From positions 1 to 64,000 of the forward strand of contig NZ_MODW01000009.1 of NCBI RefSeq assembly GCF_001866135.1: DNA of 64,000 nt, in the 5' to 3' direction. Under the pieces are notes generated by a model, which did not search any database, was not told the origin of the DNA, and saw only the letters and a program-made list of their open reading frames with translations. Of the stretch, positions 50,500-58,323 are shown piece after piece; positions within the stretch are counted from its first letter, which is position 1, and each line of letters begins with the position of its first letter. Both the position numbers and the translations under genes were made by a program. This DNA comes from Microbacterium sp. LCT-H2 (GTDB lineage Bacteria; Actinomycetota; Actinomycetes; Actinomycetales; Microbacteriaceae).

Positions 50500-51435
50500 T
50501 CAACCCCGGATGCCGTGGCGAACCGTGAGTGCGCGACGCACACGGGCGGCGAGGGCGGCGCCACCGTCGCGCAGATCGAGCTCGGTGACGCGGATCACGA
50601 GCCAACCGTGGTCTTCGAGGTCGCGCTGACGCCGGATGTCGATCCGCCATTGGTCACGGTCCGTCCGATGGCCGTCGCCTTCGTACTCGATGGCGATGCG
50701 GCATTCGGGGTAGGCGAGGTCGACCCGTGCGAGGAAGTGTCCGTCCAGGGAGACGAGGTGCTGGATCGCGGGTTCCGGGAGGCCGAAGCTGCGGAGGAGC
50801 AGACGCGTCTCGGTCTCTTTCGGCGACTCGACACCCAGGCGTGCGAGAGGCAGCGCCTCGCGTACGCGACCGCAGCCGGGGAACCGCCCCCATCGCGTCA
50901 ACCGTCGATCGATGGTCTCGATGGTGGCGACCGGCCGACCCGTCCGCAGCCCCGGATAGGCGTCGGACGATGTGAGCAGGGCGTCGAGCGCGACGACCAT
51001 CGGCACGGAGACGAACTCCCGCGCGCAGAGGAAAAGTGCGCTGACCGGATCCACCGTCGGAACTCCGTGGAGGTGCCATGTGTCGGCCCTTCCCGGCGCG
51101 ATGCGGCGCCCTCGGACACCGATCGTCCGGGGCGGCGAGGTCCCGGTGTGCACGGCGACGTCGAGGGGCTCATCGGGGGACCATCGGACGGACGCGGGGA
51201 GTCTCCACAGTCGGAGAGCGGTGCGTCCGGCGAACGCCTGACCCTCGCGAAGACGCGGCAGGTAGGAGGCGACTCGATCGTCGAACGTGGAGGCTTCCGC
51301 TGTCGATCGCACTCCGGCGAACGGTCGCGCGAGGTCTCGGCTGGAGTATCTCTTCCGCCCGACCCCGATGGCAGCGGCATCACGGACGGCGAAGTGAGGG
51401 CCGAGGTCGGGCGGGAGGGGCACACGGTGTCGCAT
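50500..51435 (-). CDS. DUF559/Vsr-like endonuclease-fold protein
   Basis: A 311-residue protein. The first 190 residues resemble the uncharacterised N-terminal region of actinobacterial DUF559 proteins (SRDLARPFAGVRS, RTALRLWRLPASVRW, VPTVDPVSALFLCARE). The C-terminal part has the restriction-endonuclease-like core LARVDLAYPECRIAIEYEGDGHRTDRDQW...DIRRQRDLEDHGWLVIRVT, where the Asp and Glu of VDLAYPECRIAIEYEG match the Vsr/DUF559 catalytic residues. These proteins are numerous in actinobacteria and often dispensable; function is unproven. It stands alone between family-1 repeats at 50124 and 51547. Confidence 0.75.
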   Translation of the reverse strand: MRHRVPLPPDLGPHFAVRDAAAIGVGRKRYSSRDLARPFAGVRSTAEASTFDDRVASYLPRLREGQAFAGRTALRLWRLPASVRWSPDEPLDVAVHTGTSPPRTIGVRGRRIAPGRADTWHLHGVPTVDPVSALFLCAREFVSVPMVVALDALLTSSDAYPGLRTGRPVATIETIDRRLTRWGRFPGCGRVREALPLARLGVESPKETETRLLLRSFGLPEPAIQHLVSLDGHFLARVDLAYPECRIAIEYEGDGHRTDRDQWRIDIRRQRDLEDHGWLVIRVTELDLRDGGAALAARVRRALTVRHGIRG

Positions 51436-51546
51436 CCGTCCATGCTGTCCGCGCAGGATCGGCGTCCCGACGGATGATCGTCCTCAGCCCGGCTCTTGTG
51501 GAAAACACGGACTGACTGGCGAATGTGGCGGAGGTCCTGTTCCCGC

Positions 51547-51775
51547 GCCGGATCAGAAATGTCCCTTTGGCCGCGGCCGAAGGCACGCTTTCCGTCCCGT
51601 ATGCCGACACAGCGAGGGGTCCGCGGCGACGACGACGACGGCAGGCGCGCGGGATCAGAAGGGTGCCGCGGGACGCGCGCGGGGGACCGTTATCGATCCC
51701 GCACCAAGCGAGAGATCGGACGCGGGATCAGAATCGTGCCGTCTGAGCCGTGTGGGGGAGCGTTAGTGATCCCGC
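51547..51775. repeat. three 54-bp dyad elements (family 1)
   Basis: The 389-bp gap 51436-51824 holds units at 51547-51600 (right arm altered, TTTCCGTCCCGT), 51649-51702 and 51722-51775, each 54 bp. The last two share GCGGGATCAGAA at the left; the last ends CGTTAGTGATCCCGC exactly as unit 8137-8190 does 43 kb away. The flanks 51436-51546 and 51776-51824 hold no gene. All three lie downstream of the LLM gene's stop. Confidence 0.85.
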
Positions 51776-51824
51776 GACGGAACTCCCGCGCCCGCGACGG
51801 AACTCCCGTCCCGCGCGACGCGGG

Positions 51825-52862
51825 TCACGCGCCGGCGACGAGCTCCAGCGTCTGAGCGCGCCCCGCGGCCGAGTCCTTCGGCTCCGCGTCGTAGGCCCCG
51901 GCGACGGGGGAGAGCATGACTTCGTCCACCCCGTAGGTCGCCGCGAAGGAGCGCACCTCGGCGGCGACGGACTCCCCGGTGCCGACGAACCACCGCGACC
52001 GCGCGGCCTCGACCACCTGATCGGTCGCGGCGTCGTGCTCCGCGGCGAGGGCCTGTTCGACGGTCTCGAGCGCGACGAGCGGCTGGTTGAGCCGGAGCCG
52101 CGCCATCATCCGCAGCTGCGGGAGGGCGCGGGCCTCGGCCTCCTCCGCCGTGGGGGCGGCGACGGCGTTCACGGTGAGGAAGGTCCGCGGCTCCGGGTGC
52201 TCCTCGCTCCGACGGTAGTTCGTGCGGTAGAGGTCGAGGGCGCGTTCCAAGCCCTGTCCGGAGAAGTGGTTCGCGAACACGTACGGCAGGCCGAGGGAAG
52301 CGGCAAGCTGTGCGGAGTAGTCGCTCGAACCCAGCAGCCACACCTCGGGCACCCCGGTCGCGGCGGGGGTCGCCCGCACGGTGTACTCCCCGCCGGAGGT
52401 GAAGCGCACGGTGGCGCCGTCGGCGGTGAAGAGCGCCGCGATGTCCTGCACGTGGCGGGGGAATTGCTCCACGTCGCTGGTGGTCCCTGACCCGCGGAGG
52501 AGCTGGGTGATCACGGGGTCGCTGCCGGGGGCGCGGCCGAGGCCCAGGTCGATGCGGCCGGGCGCGATGGCTTCGAGGGCGGCGAACTGCTCGGCGACGA
52601 TCAGCGGCGCGTGGTTGGGCAGCATCACGCCGCCGGAGCCGAGGCGGATGCGCGAGGTGCGCGTGGCGGCAGCCGCGATGAGGACCGGCGGCGTGGTCGA
52701 GGCGACCGCGGGCATGTTGTGGTGCTCGGCGAACCAGTAGCGGCGATAGCCGAGCCGGTCGGCGGCCGCGGCGAGGGAGAGGGAGGCGGTGATGGCCTCG
52801 GCACTGGTCTGGCCGGAGCGGACCGGCACGAGGTCGAGGACGGAGAGGGCGACGTCGTTCAT
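51825..52862 (-). CDS. LLM-class flavin-dependent oxidoreductase (luciferase-like)
   Basis: The 345-residue bacterial luciferase-like monooxygenase has LSVLDLVPVRSGQTS at the N-terminus, RYWFAEHHNMPAVASTTPPVLIAAAA, RIRLGSGGVMLPNHAPLIVAEQFAALEAIAPGRIDLGLGRAPGSDP and a central VWLLGSSDYSAQLAASLGLPYVFANHF. This is the MsnO8/YceB subgroup, FMN-dependent with unknown substrate. ATG 52862 is chosen over an ATG eleven codons upstream because the family N-terminus starts near it. Confidence 0.85.
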   Translation of the reverse strand: MNDVALSVLDLVPVRSGQTSAEAITASLSLAAAADRLGYRRYWFAEHHNMPAVASTTPPVLIAAAATRTSRIRLGSGGVMLPNHAPLIVAEQFAALEAIAPGRIDLGLGRAPGSDPVITQLLRGSGTTSDVEQFPRHVQDIAALFTADGATVRFTSGGEYTVRATPAATGVPEVWLLGSSDYSAQLAASLGLPYVFANHFSGQGLERALDLYRTNYRRSEEHPEPRTFLTVNAVAAPTAEEAEARALPQLRMMARLRLNQPLVALETVEQALAAEHDAATDQVVEAARSRWFVGTGESVAAEVRSFAATYGVDEVMLSPVAGAYDAEPKDSAAGRAQTLELVAGA

Positions 52863-52898
52863 CCCCGGATGCAACCTCGGCGGCCGCTCCGGCATTCC

Positions 52899-53126
52899 CT
52901 AGGCGGCGAGGCGCGAGGCGGGGGTGAGCGCGTCGGCGAGAGCGTTCCTGGCGAGGCGATAGCGGATGAGCCAGGCGGCGCTGAAGCTCTGCTCCGGCAG
53001 GTCGCGGAGTGCGGCGCGGTCCTCCGCCGGCAGCCCGTCCCGCGTGGCTTCGCGCAGGAGGTCGTCGCGGGTCGCCGGGTATTCCATGTCGGCGAGGAAA
53101 TGGTCGAGGGTCGAGGAGAGTGCCAT
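52899..53126 (-). CDS. DUF2795 domain small protein
   Basis: A 75-residue protein with the DUF2795 pattern: ALSSTLDHFLADMEYPATRDDLLREATRDGLPAEDRAALRDLPEQSF. Family function is unknown; members are small helical proteins common in actinobacteria and often stress-linked. GGAAAGGAC upstream of ATG 53126 is the ribosome-binding site. It lies 67 bp after hsp20 on the same strand with a strong hairpin between, so it is probably cotranscribed at a reduced level. Confidence 0.75.
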   Translation of the reverse strand: MALSSTLDHFLADMEYPATRDDLLREATRDGLPAEDRAALRDLPEQSFSAAWLIRYRLARNALADALTPASRLAA

Positions 53127-53161
53127 GGGTCGTCCTTTCCGTAGGAAGAGAGGAGAGCAGC

Positions 53162-53187
53162 GGGGGCGGTGCCGCAGCACCGCCCCC
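53162..53187 (-). terminator. hairpin between hsp20 and the DUF2795 gene
   Basis: GGGGGCGGTGC and GCACCGCCCCC make a perfect 11-bp stem with a CGCA loop, 6 bp downstream of the hsp20 stop on the minus strand. Either a terminator or a 3'-stabilising/attenuating hairpin. Confidence 0.65.
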
Positions 53188-53193
53188 GGGGGA

Positions 53194-53616
53194 TCAGGCG
53201 TCGATCGCCTGGCGCTGTTCGCCGGACTCGACGGTGATCTTCCGCGGCTTCGCCCGCTCGCTGACGGGGATGACGACCGACAGGACACCGCTCTCGTATG
53301 AGGCGCTGATGTTGTCGAGGTCCACACCGTCGCCGAGCGAGAACTGGCGCAGGAACGACCCGGCCCCGCGCTCGCGGGCGAGCCAGCGCACGCCTTCGCG
53401 GGTGTCGGCCGTGCGCTGGGCGCGGATCGTGAGCTGCCCGCCGTCGAGGTCGACGTCGATGGAGCCGGGATCGGCTCCGGGCAGGTCGGCGTGCAGGATG
53501 TAGCGGTCCCCGTCGCGGTACAGGTCCACCGGCATCGACCGGGGCGCGCGCACGGAGTCCAGCACGCTCGCGGCGAAGCGATCGAGCTGGCTGAAGGGAT
53601 CGAAGGTCAGTGCCAT
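53194..53616 (-). CDS. Hsp20/alpha-crystallin family small heat shock protein
   Basis: The 140-residue chaperone has the alpha-crystallin domain from about residue 30 to 125: MPVDLYRDGDRYILHADLPGADPGSIDVDLDGGQLTIRAQR, ERGAGSFLRQFSLGDGVDLDNISASYESGVLSVVIPV, where GVLSVVIPV is the conserved beta-8/9 A-x-x-x-n-G-v-L motif. A short IxI-like tail is absent. It forms oligomers that hold unfolding proteins. It is divergent to a MerR gene with a palindrome between, implying regulation by that protein. Confidence 0.92.
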   Translation of the reverse strand: MALTFDPFSQLDRFAASVLDSVRAPRSMPVDLYRDGDRYILHADLPGADPGSIDVDLDGGQLTIRAQRTADTREGVRWLARERGAGSFLRQFSLGDGVDLDNISASYESGVLSVVIPVSERAKPRKITVESGEQRQAIDA

Positions 53617-53657
53617 GAGGTTCTCCTTTCGTGCGGCCCTGCAAGGGCTGAGGTGGC

Positions 53658-53674
53658 GTGCAGATTATCTGCAC
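53658..53674. promoter_or_regulatory. palindromic operator between hsp20 and merR
   Basis: GTGCAGATTATCTGCAC has perfect 8-bp arms around a central base, in an AT-rich stretch that also holds TATAGA twice (near 53681 and 53692), possible promoter elements. It is unlike the HspR HAIR consensus CTTGAGT-N7-ACTCAAG. Confidence 0.65.
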
Positions 53675-53740
53675 TTCAGGTATAGATTTGTTATAGAACA
53701 CGCGTAGAAACTTCGCAACCCCCGAACCGAGGACTCCCGG

Positions 53741-54034
53741 ATGACCGCACCCGACTCGCGCACCCCGCTCTACGGCATCGCCGTGGCCGCCCAGCTCGTC
53801 GACCTGCCAGAGGCGACGATCCGGCTCTTCGAGAGCAAGGGACTCCTCGCGCCGGCCCGCAGCGACGGCGGCACGCGCCGCTACAGCGACGACGACATCA
53901 CCCGTCTGCGCCGCGCGGCCGCGCTCCGCGGCGACGGCATCAACATCGCCGGGATCGCCCGGGTCCTCGACCTGCAGGATGAGAACGCGGGCCTCCGCCA
54001 GGCTCTCGACGCGGGCGGACCGGAACCCGACTGA
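53741..54034 (+). CDS. MerR-family transcriptional regulator, HspR-like
   Basis: A 97-residue protein consisting of a MerR winged HTH (YGIAVAAQLVDLPEATIRLFESKGLLAPARSDGGTRRYSDDDITRLRRAAALRGDGINIAGIARVLDLQDENAGLRQAL). The ESKGLLAPARSDGGTRRYS wing and lack of an effector domain match HspR-type heat-shock repressors. With hsp20 divergent, it probably represses hsp20 and itself; the operator differs from the classic HAIR site. Confidence 0.85.
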   Translation: MTAPDSRTPLYGIAVAAQLVDLPEATIRLFESKGLLAPARSDGGTRRYSDDDITRLRRAAALRGDGINIAGIARVLDLQDENAGLRQALDAGGPEPD

Positions 54035-54078
54035 CACTCGGGCCACCCTGCGGCGACAGGGGGCGCCGACGACGCCGC

Positions 54079-54084
54079 TACGCT
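54079..54084 (+). promoter_or_regulatory. -10 element of leaderless antiporter transcript
   Basis: TACGCT is followed after six bases by ATG 54091. Confidence 0.45.
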
Positions 54085-54090
54085 TTCCGC

Positions 54091-55821
54091 ATGGAAGCCG
54101 GGATCTTCTACGTCCTCGTCGGAGCCGTCGCCGTGGCCGCCGTCGCGCGGTGGCGCGGATGGCCGGCTCCGCTGCTCGTGACCGTCGTCGCGCTCGCCGC
54201 GTCGTTCCTGCCGTTCGTGCCGGAGCTGGAGATCGACGGGCACCTGCTGCTCGGGCTGGTCCTGCCGCCGCTGCTGTATTCCGCCGCCCTCGACGTGTCG
54301 TTCGTCGGGTTCAAACGCAGCCTGCCGCAGATCCGTCGCCTCGGGATCTGGCTCGTGCTGCTCACCGCGTTCGCCGTGGGGCTCGTGGCTTGGTGGATCC
54401 TGCCGTCGCTCACGCTGCCCGGCGCGCTGCTGCTGGGCGCCATCGTCGCCCCGCCGGACGCGGTGTCGGCGGCGGCGATCGGCCGTCGTCTCGGTCTGCC
54501 CCGCCGCATCATGACGGTGCTGTCCGGGGAGAGCCTCATCAACGACGCGACCTCGCTCACGCTCTACCGGGTGTTCGCCGCGATCCTCGCCGGGGCGACG
54601 CTGTCGATCTGGGATGGCATCGGGCAGTTCCTCCTGGCCGTCGGTGTGGGGGTGGGCATCGGGCTGATCTTCGGGATCGTCCTGCACCAGCTCCGGATGC
54701 GCATCGGCGACCCGGTGGTTATCGGCACGTTCGGTCTGCTCGCCCCGTTCGGTGCGTACAACATCGCGGAGCATCTGCTCGGCTCCGGCGTCCTCGCGGT
54801 CGTGGCCATGGGGCTGTTCGTCGGCTTCAACGCCCCGCGCACCGACTACACGACCCGGCAGCAGGAGGCGCCGCTGTGGCTGTCGGCCGACCTGCTGCTG
54901 GAGAGCTTCGTGTTCGCCTACATTGGCCTCCAGTTCCCGCGGGTGCTCAACGACCTCGGCAGCGAGTCGGTGGGGCACATCCTCCTGCTCTCCGGCGCCG
55001 TGCTGCTCGTGGTGCTCGTCGTCCGGCCGCTCTACATCTATCCGATCAGCGCGTGGTCGAACTTCCAGGACCGTCGTCGGCTCGCCCGCATGGATCGCGG
55101 CATCGCGTCCGGGGAGTTCGACGAACGGCGACGGCGGTCCCGGCGGTGGCGCGACCAGAGCACGGATGAGCTGCGGACGCAGATCGTGCGGGAGCGCATG
55201 GCCGGGCTGCGGCTCACCTGGAAGGACAACGCGGTCATCTCGTGGGCCGGCATGCGGGGCGTGGTGACCCTGGCGATCGCGGTGGCCGCCGCCGATCTGG
55301 CCGGGCTCGATACCGAGGCCTCGCACGCCATCGTCGTCGTCGCCTTCATCGTCACCGTCGGCACGCTCCTGCTGCAGGGCCTCACGCTGCCGCTGCTCAT
55401 CCGGCGGCTCGAGATCGCGGGGGACGAGGAGCACGAGGAGGACGTCGCGGCGCTGGAGATGGTCAAGGCCAAGAGCCGCGAGGCCGGCAAGGCGTACCTC
55501 GCCGAGAAGCGCCGCGAGTGGGAGCAGAAGCACGGCGAGGTCGACCTCGGCATGTTCGATGCGTTCACGAAGCGCATGACCCGGGTGGAGAAGGACACCG
55601 ACGACGCGCAGCAGGTCGAGGACTCCGTGGCCCGCCCGTCCTACGACGACCTCGTCGCCCTGACCAAGGGATGGCTGCAGGTACGGCGGGAGATCCTCGT
55701 CGCGGAGCGGGATGCCGGCGAGCTCGACGAGGAGGTCATGCGGGAGCTGCTGGCCGCGATGGACGCCGAGGAGCTCGCGCTCGACACCCGTGGCGCGACC
55801 CGCCCCCTGAGCCGCAACTGA
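54091..55821 (+). CDS. Na+/H+ antiporter, CPA1 family
   Basis: The 576-residue protein has about 12 hydrophobic segments in its first 430 residues and the CPA1 signatures LVLPPLLYSAALDVSFVGFKRSLPQIRRLG, GAIVAPPDAVSAAAIGRRLGLPRRIMTVLSGESLINDATSLTLYRVF (with the ion-binding Asp region) and WAGMRGVVTLAIAVAAA. The hydrophilic C-terminal 140 residues are highly charged and probably helical, a likely regulatory tail. It exchanges Na+ (or K+) for H+ at the cytoplasmic membrane. The start is supported by a -10 hexamer six bases upstream. Confidence 0.92.
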   Translation: MEAGIFYVLVGAVAVAAVARWRGWPAPLLVTVVALAASFLPFVPELEIDGHLLLGLVLPPLLYSAALDVSFVGFKRSLPQIRRLGIWLVLLTAFAVGLVAWWILPSLTLPGALLLGAIVAPPDAVSAAAIGRRLGLPRRIMTVLSGESLINDATSLTLYRVFAAILAGATLSIWDGIGQFLLAVGVGVGIGLIFGIVLHQLRMRIGDPVVIGTFGLLAPFGAYNIAEHLLGSGVLAVVAMGLFVGFNAPRTDYTTRQQEAPLWLSADLLLESFVFAYIGLQFPRVLNDLGSESVGHILLLSGAVLLVVLVVRPLYIYPISAWSNFQDRRRLARMDRGIASGEFDERRRRSRRWRDQSTDELRTQIVRERMAGLRLTWKDNAVISWAGMRGVVTLAIAVAAADLAGLDTEASHAIVVVAFIVTVGTLLLQGLTLPLLIRRLEIAGDEEHEEDVAALEMVKAKSREAGKAYLAEKRREWEQKHGEVDLGMFDAFTKRMTRVEKDTDDAQQVEDSVARPSYDDLVALTKGWLQVRREILVAERDAGELDEEVMRELLAAMDAEELALDTRGATRPLSRN

Positions 55822-55845
55822 CCTCTCCTCTTCCCCCCTTCCCCT

Positions 55846-55947
55846 CGACCCACCCCCCCTTCCCCCTCGAACCACCCCCTTCCGGTCGACCCACCCCTCT
55901 GCGACCGCCCGCAACGGGCCGGGAGGCACGCAAAGGGGCGGGTCGAC
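55846..55947. repeat. CGACCCACCCC element (family 2) between convergent genes
   Basis: Three left-type copies, CGACCCACCCCCC (55846), TCGAACCACCCCC (about 55867) and GTCGACCCACCCCTCTGCG (55885-55903), are followed by one inverted copy CGCAAAGGGGCGGGTCGAC (55929-55947), which pairs with the third copy with two mismatches. The location between the antiporter and symporter 3' ends fits a bidirectional terminator. Confidence 0.7.
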
Positions 55948-56018
55948 GGCGGGAGGGAGGGAGAGACGAAGAGCGCCCCACGTCCTGACGGAGGTGGGGC
56001 GCTCGTGAGGAGACCGGG

Positions 56019-57440
56019 TCAGCGTGCGCCGGCGGGCTCCGGGGTGGAAGCGGCGTCGGCCTCGGGGGCGTCGCCGCCGGAGTCGTCGGCGAAGGGCAGG
56101 CCCTCGCGCGGCGCGTTGTAGAGCTCCTCGTCGAGGATGCCCTCGCGCTTCGCGACGATCGCGGGGACGAGGGCCTGACCGGCGACGTTCACGGCCGTGC
56201 GGCCCATGTCGAGGATCGGGTCGATCGCGAGCAGCAGGCCGACGCCCTCGAGCGGCAGACCCAGGGTGGACAGCGTCAGCGTGAGCATGACGACCGCGCC
56301 CGTGGTGCCGGCGGTGGCGGCGGAACCCACGACCGAGACGATCACGATCAGCAGGTACTGCACGAAGTTCAGCTCGATGCCGAAGAACTGCGCGACGAAG
56401 ATCGCGGCGATGGCCGGGTAGATCGCGGCGCAGCCGTCCATCTTCGTCGTCGCGCCCAGCGGCACGGCGAACGAGGCGTAGGAGCGGGGCACACCGAGGT
56501 TGCGCTCGGTCACGCGCTCCGTGAGGGGGAGCGTGCCGATGGAGGAGCGGCTCACGAAGGCGAGCTGCACCGCCGGCCACACACCCGAGAAGTACTGCTT
56601 GATGGAGAGGCCGTGCGTGCGCACCAGGATCGGGTACACGACGAACAGCACGAGCGCGAGGCCGATGTAGACGGCGGCCGCGAACCAGCCGAGCGACGCG
56701 AGCTTCTCCCAGCCGTACTTGATGACGGCGGAGCCGATGAGGCCGAACGTGCCGAGCGGGGCGATGCGGATGATCCACCACAGCACGCGCTGGATGACCT
56801 TGAGCAGAGACTCGGTGAAGACGAGGAACGGCTCCGCCTTCTTGCCGGCCTTGAGCGCCGCGATGCCGACGACGGCCGCGACCACGATCACCTGGAGGAT
56901 GTTGAAGCCGACGCTCGAGGTGAACGCGCCCTCGGTGGCTCCGGGGGAGGTGCTGACGGTCAGGCCGAGGAAGTTCTGCGGGATGAGGCCGAGGAGGAAG
57001 TTCCACCAGGTGCCGACCGTGTATGGCTCGCCCGGCTCCAGGCCCTCGCCGGCGCGGCTGCCCGGCTGGATCACGAGACCGAGGACGATGCCGATGATGA
57101 CCGCGATGAAGGCGGTGATCGCGAACCACAGGATCGTCTGGCCGGCGAGGCGGGCGGCGTTCTGCACGCGACGGAGGTTCGAGATGCTGGCGACGATCGC
57201 GGTGAAGATCAACGGGACGACGGCCGCGCGGAGCAGCGTGACGTAGGAGCTGCCGATCGTGTCGAGGGTCGCCGACAGGCCGGTCGGGTTCTCGGCCGTG
57301 GCGCCAAGCTGGCGGCCGATCAGACCGGCGGCGATGCCGAGGACGAGGGCGGCGATGATCTGGAAGCCGAACGAGGTCAGCAGCTTCCGGACCGGCCCGC
57401 GGGTGTCTGGCGCCTTCTGGGCGCGTGCGGTGGTGCTCAT
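56019..57440 (-). CDS. dicarboxylate/amino acid:cation symporter (DAACS family)
   Basis: The 473-residue transporter shows the GltPh/DctA fold signatures: segments 1-6, then IGTLPLTERVTERNLGVPRSYASFAVPLGATTKMDGCAAIYPAIAAIFVAQFFG covering HP1 (the SSIGTLP serine-rich tip) and segment 7 (GATTKMDG in place of NMDG), followed by HP2 and segment 8 (DPILDMGRTAVNVAGQALVPAIVAK). The KMDG variation and absence of the DctA aspartate pattern make glutamate, aspartate or a neutral amino acid all possible. ATG 57440 follows GGAG at a long spacing; an in-frame GTG at 57479 is an alternative. TAGCGT upstream (near 57495) may be the -10. Confidence 0.88.
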   Translation of the reverse strand: MSTTARAQKAPDTRGPVRKLLTSFGFQIIAALVLGIAAGLIGRQLGATAENPTGLSATLDTIGSSYVTLLRAAVVPLIFTAIVASISNLRRVQNAARLAGQTILWFAITAFIAVIIGIVLGLVIQPGSRAGEGLEPGEPYTVGTWWNFLLGLIPQNFLGLTVSTSPGATEGAFTSSVGFNILQVIVVAAVVGIAALKAGKKAEPFLVFTESLLKVIQRVLWWIIRIAPLGTFGLIGSAVIKYGWEKLASLGWFAAAVYIGLALVLFVVYPILVRTHGLSIKQYFSGVWPAVQLAFVSRSSIGTLPLTERVTERNLGVPRSYASFAVPLGATTKMDGCAAIYPAIAAIFVAQFFGIELNFVQYLLIVIVSVVGSAATAGTTGAVVMLTLTLSTLGLPLEGVGLLLAIDPILDMGRTAVNVAGQALVPAIVAKREGILDEELYNAPREGLPFADDSGGDAPEADAASTPEPAGAR

Positions 57441-57530
57441 TGAGGTGGGGACTCCAGAATCGCGGCGCGCCGGGTGCACGCCATGAGGCTCAACGCTAGG
57501 AGAGCCTGAGAATTCCCTGGGCGGTTATGA

Positions 57531-57569
57531 CGAAGGATGACGGCCGCCCTCCCAGGCCGTCACCCTTCG
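57531..57569 (-). terminator. hairpin downstream of the small lipoprotein gene
   Basis: CGAAGGATGACGGC (57531-57544) and GCCGTCACCCTTCG (57556-57569) form a 14-bp stem with one mismatch, 13 bp from the lipoprotein stop on the minus strand. Confidence 0.65.
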
Positions 57570-57582
57570 CTGCGTGCCGCCC

Positions 57583-57924
57583 TCAGGGCGTGACGCAGTC
57601 CTGGAGGTTGTCCTGGATGATCTGGGTCGTGAGGGCCTTGTCGGCCTCGTCCCGCTGCTTGTCCTCGCCGTCGGCGATGTAGCCGAGCGTCTCGTCGCTG
57701 AGGTCGGAGTCGACGAGGGCTTCCGCCAGGCAGGTGGCGGCGTCGTCGGTCATGGCCTCCTCCTGCGGGGTGCCCTCGAAGACCTTCTGGATGCCGTCGG
57801 CGACCTCGCCGACCGAGGGACGGCTCTCTCCGGCGCAGGCGGCGAGGGAGAAGGCGAGGGCAGCGGCCGGGACGATCGCCAGGAGGCGGAGGCCGCGACG
57901 CGAGGGGATGCGGGTGCTGATCAT
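57583..57924 (-). CDS. small putative lipoprotein, unknown function
   Basis: A 113-residue protein with an N-terminal Arg-rich region, hydrophobic core LLAIVPAAALAFSL and a lipobox LAAC, followed by a mature acidic domain of about 80 residues with two Cys (TCLAEAL and the C-terminal DCVTP), which may form a disulphide outside the membrane. I do not recognise the family. ATG 57924 is chosen over a GTG seven codons earlier because TACCGT lies exactly six bases upstream. Confidence 0.7.
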   Translation of the reverse strand: MISTRIPSRRGLRLLAIVPAAALAFSLAACAGESRPSVGEVADGIQKVFEGTPQEEAMTDDAATCLAEALVDSDLSDETLGYIADGEDKQRDEADKALTTQIIQDNLQDCVTP

Positions 57925-57930
57925 GAGGCG

Positions 57931-57936
57931 ACGGTA
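57931..57936 (-). promoter_or_regulatory. -10 element of leaderless lipoprotein transcript
   Basis: TACCGT on the minus strand, six bases from ATG 57924. Confidence 0.45.
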
Positions 57937-58001
57937 CCCACTCACAGCCGACTCATAGAAGGGGCTTGCGTTCCCGTGCGTGACCGTGCTCGCCCTCCCG
58001 C

Positions 58002-58079
58002 CGACCCACCCCTCTTCGTGCGTCCCGGCCCCCTGCGTGCGTCCGTAAGGGGCCGGGGTGCGCGGAAGGGGGTGGGTCG
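58002..58079. repeat. nested CGACCCACCCC element (family 2)
   Basis: Outer arms CGACCCACCCCTCTTC (58002-58017) and GAAGGGGGTGGGTCG (58065-58079) enclose an inner hairpin CCCGGCCCCCT / AGGGGCCGGGG (58024-58034, 58048-58058). It lies 8 bp downstream of the XRE stop on the minus strand, the end of a four-gene operon. Confidence 0.75.
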
Positions 58080-58086
58080 AGAGGGG

Positions 58087-58323
58087 TCAGCGGTCGGCGA
58101 GGACGAGGAGGTCGCCGACCTCGCAGTCGAGCGCCTCGCAGATGGCCCGCAGCGTGGAGTAGCGGATCGCGCGGGCGCGGTCGTTCTTCAGCACGGACAG
58201 GTTCACGATGCTGACGCCGACGGCGGCGCTCAGCTCCGTCAGCGTCATCCCGCGGGCGACCAGCAGCTCGTCCAGACGGCAGTGGATGCCGGTGAACTCG
58301 TCGTCGCTCTCCGCCGGGCTCAC
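58087..58323 (-). CDS. small XRE/Cro-type regulator of the DUF2975-like cluster
   Basis: A 78-residue single-domain HTH of YozG type: RLDELLVARGMTLTELSAAVGVSIVNLSVLKNDRARAIRYSTLRAICEALDCEVGDLL, where the SIVNLSVLKNDRARAIRFSTL pattern is diagnostic. It is coupled by a GTGA overlap to the membrane protein gene upstream and is last in a four-gene operon. YozG-type regulators are regularly paired with DUF2975 membrane proteins. The nested palindrome at the operon promoter (60337-60373) is its likely target. Confidence 0.88.
   Translation of the reverse strand: MSPAESDDEFTGIHCRLDELLVARGMTLTELSAAVGVSIVNLSVLKNDRARAIRYSTLRAICEALDCEVGDLLVLADR

Noticed and set aside
50500-51435. Restriction-modification partner for the orphan methyltransferase
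   Set aside because: The DUF559/Vsr-like protein is 31 kb from the methyltransferase gene, and DUF559 proteins are generally stand-alone; no evidence links them.
58087-58323. Toxin-antitoxin interpretation of the small XRE genes (also 8734-8964)
   Set aside because: Neighbours are multi-segment membrane proteins and an oxidoreductase, not toxin families; YozG-type regulator plus membrane protein is the better-known arrangement.
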